This document shows positions 52,825 to 60,678 of a stretch of DNA of 64,000 bases, in pieces; positions within the stretch are counted from its first letter, which is position 1; every line of letters starts with the position of its first letter. This stretch comes from Hymenobacter amundsenii (lineage in GTDB: Bacteria > Bacteroidota > Bacteroidia > Cytophagales > Hymenobacteraceae): contig NZ_NIRR01000010.1 of the NCBI RefSeq assembly GCF_002204745.1, positions 1 to 64,000 of the forward strand, read 5' to 3'. A program made the position numbers and the translations under genes. Under the pieces are notes generated by a model, which saw nothing but the letters and a program-made list of their open reading frames with translations, did not search any database and was not told the DNA's origin.

Positions 52825-53586
52825 ATGGAAGAGTTTGACAATCTGACGGAAAACCACCCCGAAAAGCTTTTGCCGCCGGCCCCCGCACTCTACGCGGCGC
52901 CCGTTAGCTTCGGCATCAAGAGCTGGGCCGAAGAGGACCGACCCCGCGAAAAGCTGCTTCAGAAGGGGCGGGCTGCCCTTTCCGACGCCGAGCTGCTGGC
53001 CATTCTGCTGGGGTCGGGTACCGCGAAACTGTCGGCCGTCGATGTGGCCAAGCTCGTGCTCAAGGCCGCCCAGAACGACCTGAATACCTTGGCCCGGTTC
53101 TCGGTGAAGGAGCTCATGAAGCAAAAGGGCATTGGCGAGGCCCGGGCCATTACCATTGTGGCGGCCCTGGAGTTGGGCCGCCGCCGCCGCGATGCCGCGG
53201 CCCCTGCCCGGCCTACCATCACCGGCTCGCGCGACATTTACCGGGTGGTGCAGCCCTACTTGCAGGATTTGCCCCACGAGGAGTTCTGGGTGATTCTGCT
53301 AAACCGGGCCAATGTGGTGATGCGGGTTGTGAGCATCAGCCGGGGCGGGGTGGCTGGCACCGTGGCCGACCCCAAGCTCATCTTCAAGGAGGCGCTGGAG
53401 CAGCTGGCCAGCAGCATCATCCTCATCCACAACCACCCCAGCGGCAACCGCAACCCCTCGGCCGCCGATATTGCCCTCACCCGCAAGCTCAAGGAAGCCG
53501 GCCAATTCCTCGACCTGCCCATCCTCGACCACCTCATCTACACCGACCAGGGCTACCACAGCTTCGCCGATGAGGGGATGCTGTGA
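52825..53586 (+). CDS. radC: RadC family JAB-domain protein
   Basis: This 253-residue protein has an N-terminal UPF0758 helical region (~30-125, SWAEEDRPREKLLQKGRAALSDAELLAILLGSG, with a helix-hairpin-helix like KGIGEARA). A C-terminal MPN/JAB domain has the metal motif His202, His204 and Asp215 (IHNHPSGNRNPSAAD). The historical 'DNA repair protein RadC' name is not supported experimentally; the real activity is uncertain. Confidence 0.95.
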   Translation: MEEFDNLTENHPEKLLPPAPALYAAPVSFGIKSWAEEDRPREKLLQKGRAALSDAELLAILLGSGTAKLSAVDVAKLVLKAAQNDLNTLARFSVKELMKQKGIGEARAITIVAALELGRRRRDAAAPARPTITGSRDIYRVVQPYLQDLPHEEFWVILLNRANVVMRVVSISRGGVAGTVADPKLIFKEALEQLASSIILIHNHPSGNRNPSAADIALTRKLKEAGQFLDLPILDHLIYTDQGYHSFADEGML

Positions 53587-53756
53587 GTATCAATTGAAAA
53601 TTAAAAGTGAAAAATTAAAAGTTGGCCGGCTGGCCCGCCGCATCTTTGTTGGAAATGAAGTGGCAGGGCTTCCTGCTACGGTCTGGCCTTTTGCGACCTT
53701 CCGTTTGCAAAACCGTGCTCAGAACGGTCCATTCCTCACTTTTAGCTTCCTTCCCT

Positions 53757-54371
53757 TTGCGCCTTAATCCTAAACTACTCATCGGCCTGGGCCTGCTGCT
53801 CGTGTTTGGCTACTTTCTGCAAGACCTCGTGCTGGGCCAGGACCAGTACGTGGCCCTGCTCCGTAAAGCCCGCACGGCCAAAAATATGGCCTTCCGTCGG
53901 CCCGAAAGCTCGCCCCTGAGCGCCGACCAGCGCCAGGCCTTCGACAGCCTCAAGTTCTATCCGCCCGACCGCGACTACCGTCTGGAGGCGCAGTTGGAGC
54001 ACTTTTCGGCGAGTGATACCGTAGAAATGCCCCTCACCGACGGCAAAACCGATAAGTACCTGCGCTGGGGCCGGGCCAAGTTCCTGTTCGACAAGCAGGA
54101 GTACCAGCTCACGCTGTTTCTGAAGGCCGATGGCAAGGACACGACCCTGTTCGTGCCCTTCACCGACCGCACTAACGGCTTCGGCAGCTACGGCGGCGGC
54201 CGCTACCTCGATGCCCCCCTGCCCGCCGCCGCCGACACCGAAGTGCTACTCGACTTCAACGAGGCCTACAACCCCTACTGCGCCTACTCCGACGGTTTCG
54301 CCTGCCCCGTTCCGCCCGCCGACAACCGTCTCAAACTGCAGATCGAAGCCGGCGAGAAGGCCTATAAGTGA
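53757..54371 (+). CDS. DUF1684 protein with non-ATG start
   Basis: DUF1684 signature: FYPPDRDYRLEAQLEHF, DGKTDKYLRWGRAKFLFDKQEYQLTLFLK, TTLFVPFTDRTNGFGSYGGGRYLDAPL and LDFNEAYNPYCAYSDGFACPVPPADNRLKLQIEAGEKAYK. An N-terminal membrane anchor (LNPKLLIGLGLLLVFGYFLQDLVLG) precedes the domain. No ATG precedes the anchor; TTG 53757 is the best start. DUF1684 proteins have no known function. It follows radC by ~170 bp that contain reiterated word repeats. Confidence 0.8.
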   Translation: MRLNPKLLIGLGLLLVFGYFLQDLVLGQDQYVALLRKARTAKNMAFRRPESSPLSADQRQAFDSLKFYPPDRDYRLEAQLEHFSASDTVEMPLTDGKTDKYLRWGRAKFLFDKQEYQLTLFLKADGKDTTLFVPFTDRTNGFGSYGGGRYLDAPLPAAADTEVLLDFNEAYNPYCAYSDGFACPVPPADNRLKLQIEAGEKAYK

Positions 54372-54443
54372 GTTCCCTGGCTGTTAGCTGTTAGCTGTTA
54401 GCGCAGGCTGGATGGCTACATCAAGCCGACGGGGTTCATCATC

Positions 54444-54486
54444 AAAAAAGGGCGCCCCTCCAAAACTGGAGGGGCCGCCCTTTTTT
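54444..54486. terminator. Terminator between DUF1684 and the zincin-like gene
   Basis: The hairpin AAAAAAGGGCG(GC)CCCTCC...GGAGGGGCCGCCCTTTTTT lies between two convergent genes and is flanked by A- and T-runs. Confidence 0.75.
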
Positions 54487-54556
54487 GCGGCTTGTTGTTA
54501 GGTGGGTAAGAACGGAAAGCTAATGGCTAACAACTGATAGCTACAGCTCAAAGTAC

Positions 54557-57019
54557 CTACCGCTGCACCTGAATTTTGCGGGTGGCGGCGTCGGCGCCGT
54601 TGCCCAGGCTGAGTTGGTAGAGGCCATTGGCCAGTTGGCTCAGGTCAACGGGCAGGTCGAGGGCGGTGGTGGTGGGTACGGCTTGGCGGAATACCACCTG
54701 GCCGAGCATGTTGCGCACGAGCACTTCGAGGCCGCTGGTGGGCCGCACGAAGTTGGCCCGCACCCGGAACTGGCCAGCCGAAGGGTTGGGGTACACGTTC
54801 AGGCCGCCGGTGGCTTGCAGCTCCGAGGCCACGCCCGTTACCACGGTGCGGATGTTGAGGTTATCAATGGCCCAGCCCCAGCCAAAGGCGCCGGGGTCGG
54901 AGGTCAGGCGGAAACGCAGCCGCACCTCGTCGCCCTGGGCAAATTTATCGGCCAGGTTGAAGGAGTGATTGGCGTACAGGCTCGGGGCTGGCAGGGCCGT
55001 GGAGTTGCCTTCTGCCGTTACCCGGCTGTTCCAGGTCGCCAGCCAGTCAGCTTGAAAGCGCGAGTCGTAGCCATCGGCCAGAGGCTGCCAGGTAGCACCC
55101 TTGTCGTTGCTGCCCTCCACTACCACGTAGTCGTAGAAGTCGGGCGTGTTGAATAGGCTGTTGGGCTCGCCAGGCTCCACGAGCACGATTTCGTCGAAGC
55201 TCATCACCTGGTTCTTGTTCGTAACCGTGATGGGTACTAGCAACTGGTAGATGAGCGAGGAGTCGTTGCCGTACGGGTGGTCGGAATGAATGGCGGGGTT
55301 GGCAAAAGTGGACGGCTGCATGATGCTGAAGCCTTCGCCCACGAAATCAATGGAGCCAGTGGTGTTGAAATTGTTGGCATAGCTGGCCTGGGCGGCCTTG
55401 AAGCTTACCACATTCACCGTGTAGAGGCCCGTGGCGGGGCTGAGGGTCTGGTTGGCTACCGTGGCAATGTCGCGCGTCACGAGGCGGTAGGTAATCACGT
55501 CGCCAGCCACGGCTCCAGCGGCCGTCAACGAGCCCAGGTACGTATTGGTCGTGCCCTGGCGGGTAAGCGTAATGGTAGGCTTGGCCACGCCATTCACAAA
55601 AATTTCAGCCCGCACGCTGGCCACGCCCAGGTTGTCGGTGGCCTGTACGCGCAGCGCCAGCGGCAGCTGATCGGCAAACACGTAGTTGGGGGCGCGGTAC
55701 TGCACGAGTGGCGCTATCACGTCGGGGCCAACAAAGAACGAGTAGCGGGCCACCGTAGCTACACCCGGCTGGTAGGTGGCCGGGGCGGTGTAGGTACGCT
55801 TGGTTTCGTTGTCGGAAGCCGTGATGAAGTAGCTGATTTTGTGGTTGAGGCCCGGATTTGGAATAACGCCCCGGTACTCGTTGCCGCCGGTATTGGTCAT
55901 CGTAACAGCTACCGGCGCGGCATTGTCGATGGCGTAGTTGAGCTTCACCGAGCCGGGCGTAACCGTGCCGTCGCTTACGATGGTGGCCGTAACGGGAAAA
56001 TCCTGGGCCACTTCCGAATCGGGGAGCGGCGTGGTGCGGATGGCCGTGTTAAACCAACCCATCTCATCGAGCATGCGCAGCGTGATGGGGCCGGGGTTGT
56101 GCATGGCCTCGGCGGCCCCAATCTGAGGCGTCATCAGGGAGTTGATGTTGCCGGCAATGTAAGTGGACTCGTTGAGGTGCGAAATGCTCGAACCCGCAGA
56201 ATACGTGGCTGGAGCATAGAGGCGGGGGCGCTGGTCGGCATTAACGGCCTTGGCCAAAGGGCTGTTGAAGTACAGCTGATTACTGACGAACTGGCTGCCC
56301 AGCGCGGCCGACCCATTGGGGTAGGCCGGATTGTTAACTAGCAGCTCGCCGGCTTGGGTCTCGATGTAGGTGCTGAAAATAGATGGCGGGATGCCATACG
56401 AGCCGTTGGGGGCAATATATCTGGTGCCGGCAATAAAGCCCAGGCCGTGGCCCAGCTCGTGCAGCACCACCGTCACGAGGTCGTACTTGCCGGCCGGTAC
56501 CACGCCGTCGAGGCCGTAGTACCAGTTGAAGGTGCTGTTGAAGCGGGCGTTGATGTCGGGCTCGCTGGCTGCGTTTAGCTCCTGGCCGCTGATTTTCTCG
56601 GCCAGCGCCACCGGGTAATCGACCCCGCTCCGGGTAGCCCCGCTGATGTCCTGGTAGTAAGCCGTGGCCCCGGCCGAGCCGAGTGTGCCCGCAGTAAGGG
56701 CTGTCCAGGTGGCTTGTACCCGAATGGTAACCGGCGAAATTAGCAGCGACTGCCAGATGTCGACGGCGTGCTGGAAGGCCGCCCGGGCGTCGGGCGGGAA
56801 GTCGGTGTAGGTTACTTCGATTCTGGCGGCGGCCGTCCGGTTGCCGTCGCGCTGCTGCTCTAAATAGGCGGCGGGCAGCGGCAACTGGGTGTTCATGCTC
56901 TCGGGGCGGGAGTAGCAGATGGTGGCCGGAGCTGGGGCCGTGCTGCGCACGAACTTCTGTGCTTGGCTGGTAGTTGCCCCAGCCAGCAGCAAGGCCGGCA
57001 ACAGGAGTAATTTTTTCAT
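54557..57019 (-). CDS. T9SS-secreted zincin-like protein
   Basis: This 820-residue exported protein has a signal peptide (LLLPALLLAGATTSQA-QK). A zincin motif HELGH is at 187-191 (VVLHELGHGLGFIAG). Downstream are beta-sandwich regions (~340-520, with TATIVSDGTVTPGSVKLNY; and ~450-550), a jelly-roll region (~565-715) and a C-terminal T9SS domain (~735-820; YPNPSAGQFRVRA...LANGLYQLSLG...KIQVQR). The metzincin third ligand expected in HExxHxxGxxH/D is replaced: the sequence reads HELGHGLGFIA. It is probably an extracellular protease, though the third zinc ligand needs proof. Confidence 0.88.
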   Translation of the reverse strand: MKKLLLLPALLLAGATTSQAQKFVRSTAPAPATICYSRPESMNTQLPLPAAYLEQQRDGNRTAAARIEVTYTDFPPDARAAFQHAVDIWQSLLISPVTIRVQATWTALTAGTLGSAGATAYYQDISGATRSGVDYPVALAEKISGQELNAASEPDINARFNSTFNWYYGLDGVVPAGKYDLVTVVLHELGHGLGFIAGTRYIAPNGSYGIPPSIFSTYIETQAGELLVNNPAYPNGSAALGSQFVSNQLYFNSPLAKAVNADQRPRLYAPATYSAGSSISHLNESTYIAGNINSLMTPQIGAAEAMHNPGPITLRMLDEMGWFNTAIRTTPLPDSEVAQDFPVTATIVSDGTVTPGSVKLNYAIDNAAPVAVTMTNTGGNEYRGVIPNPGLNHKISYFITASDNETKRTYTAPATYQPGVATVARYSFFVGPDVIAPLVQYRAPNYVFADQLPLALRVQATDNLGVASVRAEIFVNGVAKPTITLTRQGTTNTYLGSLTAAGAVAGDVITYRLVTRDIATVANQTLSPATGLYTVNVVSFKAAQASYANNFNTTGSIDFVGEGFSIMQPSTFANPAIHSDHPYGNDSSLIYQLLVPITVTNKNQVMSFDEIVLVEPGEPNSLFNTPDFYDYVVVEGSNDKGATWQPLADGYDSRFQADWLATWNSRVTAEGNSTALPAPSLYANHSFNLADKFAQGDEVRLRFRLTSDPGAFGWGWAIDNLNIRTVVTGVASELQATGGLNVYPNPSAGQFRVRANFVRPTSGLEVLVRNMLGQVVFRQAVPTTTALDLPVDLSQLANGLYQLSLGNGADAATRKIQVQR

Positions 57020-57200
57020 CAGATGCAGCGAAAAGAAATACGATGATTAGCAGGGGAGAGGGTTGAAAGTTACGGGATTGCCCGCGCTTCCCCAAGTGCC
57101 GCCGGTAGCTTTCCGGCCCGGCTGGCAGTCCAGCTTGCCAAGGCCCCGGCCGCCCCCGAAACCAGCTGGCCACCTGCTGGCCGCAAGCTGATGATGGCCG

Positions 57201-57232
57201 TTTTCAGCCACCCGCCCGAATCCGTACCTTTG
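57201..57232 (+). promoter_or_regulatory. Promoter of pheT
   Basis: TACCTTTG at 57225-57232 is an exact match to the Bacteroidota -7 box. A TTTT element at 57201-57204, separated by 20 bases, fits the -33 box. The predicted start near 57239 precedes a word-repeat inverted repeat in the leader. Confidence 0.7.
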
Positions 57233-57240
57233 CCCGAATT

Positions 57241-57330
57241 CAGTTGCCAGTGGTCGGTTGCCGGTTTGTTTCTCAACCAACCTGGCGGCCCATCGCACCC
57301 CGGCAACTGGCAACCGACCACTGGCAACTG
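57241..57330. repeat. Leader inverted repeat in front of pheT
   Basis: Arms 57241-57262 and 57309-57330 are perfectly complementary over 22 bases (CAGTTGCCAGTGGTCGGTTG...). Inner sequence reiterates the words CAACTGG and CAACCGACC. The right arm ends two bases before the pheT ATG. Confidence 0.85.
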
Positions 57331-57332
57331 AA

Positions 57333-59768
57333 ATGAAGATATCCTACGACTGGCTCCGCACGCTTATTCCCACTGATAAACCCGCCGCTGAAATCGGGGC
57401 GCTGCTCACCGGCTCGGGGCTGGAGGTAGAGGGCATTGAGGAGCTGGAGAGCGTGCCCGGCGGCCTGCGCGGCCTCGTGCTGGGCACCGTGCTCACCCGC
57501 GAAAAGCACCCCGACGCCGACAAGCTCAGCCTGACCACCGTGGACGTGGGCGACGACACCCCCCGCCAGATTGTGTGCGGCGCCCCCAACGTGGCCACCG
57601 GCCAGCGCGTGGTAGTAGCCCTGGAGGGTGCCATGCTGTACCCCAGCAGCGGCGAACCGTTCAAAATCAAGAAGTCTAAAATTCGGGGCGCCGCTTCCGA
57701 GGGTATGATCTGCGCCGAGGACGAAATTGGCCTGGGCCAGTCGCACGACGGCATTATGGTGCTCGACACCGACCTGCCCAACGGTACGCCCGCCGCCGAC
57801 TACTTTGGCCTGGGCTCCGACTCGGTGTTCGAAATCGGCCTGACGCCCAACCGCGCCGACGCGGCCTCGCATTACGGCGTGGCTCGCGAGCTGCGCGCCC
57901 TGCTGCGCCAGCCCTGCCACCTGCCCGAGCTCAACGCCTTCCACGCGCCCACAGAGGCTGCCCGCAACATTCAGGTAACCTTGGAAGATGCCGAGGCGGC
58001 TCCCCGCTACGCCGGGCTGCTGCTGGAGAATGTGCAAGTCGGCCCGTCGCCCGAATGGTTGCAGCGCCGCCTGCGCAGCATCGGCCTGGCACCCATCAAC
58101 AACGTGGTCGACGTCACCAACTTCGTCCTCCACGAGCTGGGCCAGCCCCTGCACGCCTTCGACGCCGACCAGCTGGCCGGCGACCAGATACGGGTAAAGC
58201 GGGCCGCGGCGGGCGAGAAATTCGTTACGCTCGATGATGTAGAACGTACCCTGCGGGCCGAGGACCTGGTAATTGCCGATGGCAATGGTACACCGCTGGC
58301 CCTGGCCGGCGTGTTTGGGGGCAAAACCTCGGGCGTAAGCGCGGGCACGACCCGGGTATTTCTGGAAAGCGCCTATTTCCAGCCCGCCGTAGTGCGCAAA
58401 ACTGCCCAGACCCACCAGCTCAAAACCGATGCCTCCTTCCGCTTCGAGCGCGGCACCGACCCCCACATGGTACTACCGGGGCTGAAACGGGCAGCGCTGC
58501 TACTCCAGGAAGTGGCCGGTGCCACCGTAGCCGCGCCCATCGTCGATGAGTATCCGAGCCCCATCGGTCACACGGCCGTACGCCTGCGCCTGCCCCGCGT
58601 CGAGAAGCTGGTGGGCCAGTTCATCGCCCCCGAGCGCATCCGCCAGATATTGACAGACCTCGATATTCTCATCTCGGAGGAGTTGACGGACGAAGTCGGC
58701 AACGAGGAGTGGATGCTGTCGGTACCGCCGCACAAGGTAGACGTAACCCGCGAGGCCGATGTGATGGAGGAAATTCTGCGCATCTACGGCTACAACCACG
58801 TGGCGCTGCGGCCCCACAACTCGGCTTCCTTCCTGGCCCAGTTCCCCAATCCCGACCCCGAAATTATCCGCCAGAATACGGCCCGGTTGCTTAGCGGGCA
58901 GGGGTTTTCGGAAATCATCACCAACTCGATTACCAATGCCCAGTACTTCGAGCGCGAAGGCGAGCCCAATGCCGAGCTGGTACATTTGCTTAATTTCAAC
59001 AGTGCCGAACTGAACGTGATGCGGCCCAGCCTGCTGTTCAGCGGCCTCGAAGTGGTGCGCCACAACGTGAACCGCCGCCAGCGCGACCTGAAGCTTTACG
59101 AATTTGGCAAAACCTACCGCCATCTGCCCAACGGTAAATTCGAGGAGCAGAACCAGCTCGTTATTTACCTGACCGGCAACTCAGCATCCGAAACCTGGCA
59201 GCAGAAGTCGGCGAAAAGTGCCTTCCACCAGTTGGCCGGGGCCGTGCAGCAGGTGCTGGCCGCGCTGGGCTTCCCCGAACCCGCTTCGCAACCTGTGCAG
59301 CACCCGTACTTGGCCGGCGGCCTCACGCTACTGGCCCAAAACCAGCCGGTGGCTCAACTCGGGGCCGTGTCGGGGGCCGTGCTCAAGCGCCTCGATGTGG
59401 GCCAGCCCGTCTGGTACGCCGAGCTGAATTGGGATTGGCTGATGCGCAAGTACAAAAACACCCTCGTGGCCCGCGAACTGCCTAAGTTTCCGGAAGTGCG
59501 CCGCGACCTGAGCCTGGTGGTAGACCGCACCGTGACTTTCGACCAGCTCCAGCAGATTGCCCGCCGCGCCGAGAAGAAGCTGCTGCGCCAGGTAAACGTG
59601 TTCGACGTGTACGAAGGCGACAACCTGGGCGAAGGCAAGAAGTCCTATTCCGTGAGCTTCCTGCTCCAGGATGCCACCCAAACCCTTACCGAGCCAGCTA
59701 TTGATGAGGTGATGAACCGCTTCATTCAGCAGTTCGAGCAGCAGGCCGGGGCCGTTATCCGGCGGTAG
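57333..59768 (+). CDS. pheT: Phenylalanine--tRNA ligase beta subunit
   Basis: This 811-residue beta chain of the class II alpha2-beta2 PheRS starts at ATG 57333 (MKISYDWLRTLIP). It contains the EMAP-like tRNA-binding domain (~40-150; VTREKHPDADKLSLTTVDVG), B3/B4 editing-domain sequence (VARELRALLRQP...NNVVDVTNFVLHELGQPLHAFD), the B5 motif and the C-terminal anticodon-binding (FDX-ACB) domain (KFPEVRRDLSLVVDR). The alpha subunit gene is not adjacent, as is usual in this phylum. Confidence 0.97.
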   Translation: MKISYDWLRTLIPTDKPAAEIGALLTGSGLEVEGIEELESVPGGLRGLVLGTVLTREKHPDADKLSLTTVDVGDDTPRQIVCGAPNVATGQRVVVALEGAMLYPSSGEPFKIKKSKIRGAASEGMICAEDEIGLGQSHDGIMVLDTDLPNGTPAADYFGLGSDSVFEIGLTPNRADAASHYGVARELRALLRQPCHLPELNAFHAPTEAARNIQVTLEDAEAAPRYAGLLLENVQVGPSPEWLQRRLRSIGLAPINNVVDVTNFVLHELGQPLHAFDADQLAGDQIRVKRAAAGEKFVTLDDVERTLRAEDLVIADGNGTPLALAGVFGGKTSGVSAGTTRVFLESAYFQPAVVRKTAQTHQLKTDASFRFERGTDPHMVLPGLKRAALLLQEVAGATVAAPIVDEYPSPIGHTAVRLRLPRVEKLVGQFIAPERIRQILTDLDILISEELTDEVGNEEWMLSVPPHKVDVTREADVMEEILRIYGYNHVALRPHNSASFLAQFPNPDPEIIRQNTARLLSGQGFSEIITNSITNAQYFEREGEPNAELVHLLNFNSAELNVMRPSLLFSGLEVVRHNVNRRQRDLKLYEFGKTYRHLPNGKFEEQNQLVIYLTGNSASETWQQKSAKSAFHQLAGAVQQVLAALGFPEPASQPVQHPYLAGGLTLLAQNQPVAQLGAVSGAVLKRLDVGQPVWYAELNWDWLMRKYKNTLVARELPKFPEVRRDLSLVVDRTVTFDQLQQIARRAEKKLLRQVNVFDVYEGDNLGEGKKSYSVSFLLQDATQTLTEPAIDEVMNRFIQQFEQQAGAVIRR

Positions 59769-59771
59769 ATT

Positions 59772-59893
59772 GATTTCGTTTCTCGTTATTGGTTTTTTGT
59801 TTTTCGCTTAGTTGCCGGTCGGTACTGCCGACCGGCTTAACTTTGAAAGAACACGGCCGGACGAAAAACGAAAAACTAACAACGAAAAACGAA
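59772..59893. repeat. Word-repeat inverted repeat around the zap/rny promoter
   Basis: The left arm at ~59772-59806 (TTTCGTTTCTCGTTATTGG...TTTTTCG) is the imperfect mirror of the right arm at ~59861-59893 (CGAAAAACGAAAAACTAACAACG...), about 27 of 32 positions. A smaller hairpin (CCGGTCGG / CCGACCGG) and a promoter lie inside. Confidence 0.8.
59838..59845 (+). promoter_or_regulatory. Promoter of the coiled-coil/zapA/rny genes
   Basis: TAACTTTG at 59838-59845 matches TAnnTTTG exactly. A TTG at 59812-59814 lies 23 bases upstream, slightly long for the -33 box. It would drive 59898 onwards. Confidence 0.6.
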
Positions 59894-59897
59894 GAGC

Positions 59898-60197
59898 ATG
59901 GCTTCAACCCAGCAGCTTGCCCAACTCGACCGTCTGGAACGGCAGGTGACCACTTTAGTGTCTGCCTATCAGCAGTTGCGCGAGGAGCTGGCCGACGCCC
60001 AGACGACCGTGGAGCAGCTCCGGGCCGACGTGCGCGACCGGGAGCGTGAAATCAAGGATTTCCAGAATCAGGAGAATATCACTAAACTTGTCAATACCAT
60101 AGCCGCCGGAGAAGCGGCCAATGTCAACGAGCTGAAACTTCGCCTTAACGAATACATCCGCGAAATAGATAAGTGCCTTGCCTATTTGAGGGAGTAA
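59898..60197 (+). CDS. Small coiled-coil protein upstream of zapA
   Basis: This 99-residue, almost entirely helical protein has heptads (LAQLDRLERQVTTLVSAYQQLREELADAQTTVEQLRADVRDREREI) and a C-terminal segment NVNELKLRLNEYIREIDKCLAYLRE. It precedes zapA by 39 bp. Position and form suggest a ZapB-like partner of Z-ring organisation, but sequence alone cannot prove homology to ZapB. Confidence 0.75.
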   Translation: MASTQQLAQLDRLERQVTTLVSAYQQLREELADAQTTVEQLRADVRDREREIKDFQNQENITKLVNTIAAGEAANVNELKLRLNEYIREIDKCLAYLRE

Positions 60198-60236
60198 CCA
60201 CCACCCAAACCGACCTACTACCGCTAGAAACCACTG

Positions 60237-60527
60237 ATGTCTGATCTGTCCATCAAAATCCGCATCGCCGACCGGGATTACCCTATGAAGGTAAGCCCCG
60301 AGGACGAGGAGCGCCTGCGCATTGCGGGGCGGTTGCTCAGCGAGCGGCTGAAGGAATTTCGGGACCAGTATGGCATTCAGGACAAGCAGGATTTGCTGGC
60401 CATGATTGCCTTATCGACCATGGCTGACCGCCTCAAGGTCAGCACGGAAAAGGATGGGACCGATGCGGCCCTGACCGAGCGCCTGGCGCGTTTGGACAAG
60501 CTGCTGTCGGGTACGGTGTTGGTCTGA
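60237..60527 (+). CDS. zapA: Cell division protein ZapA
   Basis: This 96-residue FtsZ-binding protein has MSDLSIKIRIADRDYPMKVSPEDEERLRIAGRLLSERLKEFRDQYGIQDKQDLLAMIALSTMADRLK, the ZapA pattern: N-terminal beta-strands then the long dimer helix. It stabilises the Z-ring at midcell. It lies between a small coiled-coil gene and rny, a common arrangement in Bacteroidota. Confidence 0.9.
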   Translation: MSDLSIKIRIADRDYPMKVSPEDEERLRIAGRLLSERLKEFRDQYGIQDKQDLLAMIALSTMADRLKVSTEKDGTDAALTERLARLDKLLSGTVLV

Positions 60528-60678
60528 TCCCGTTGCTGTTATAGCAGCGGGGCCGATTCGGCGCGAAGTAACAGCCCGGAGCGGGGCGGGGCAAACGGCC
60601 CGGCCACCGCGCGGGCATTTGGCGTTTCTGCCAGGCTATGGGTTTCTTTCCCCTTCTACATAACCCCCCCATAAGCTC

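Noticed and set aside
60528..60678. 6S-like RNA between zapA and rny
   Set aside because: The position recalls the zapA-ssrS order of enterics, but only a small hairpin (CCGTTGCTG/CAGCGG) is visible, without the large open bubble.
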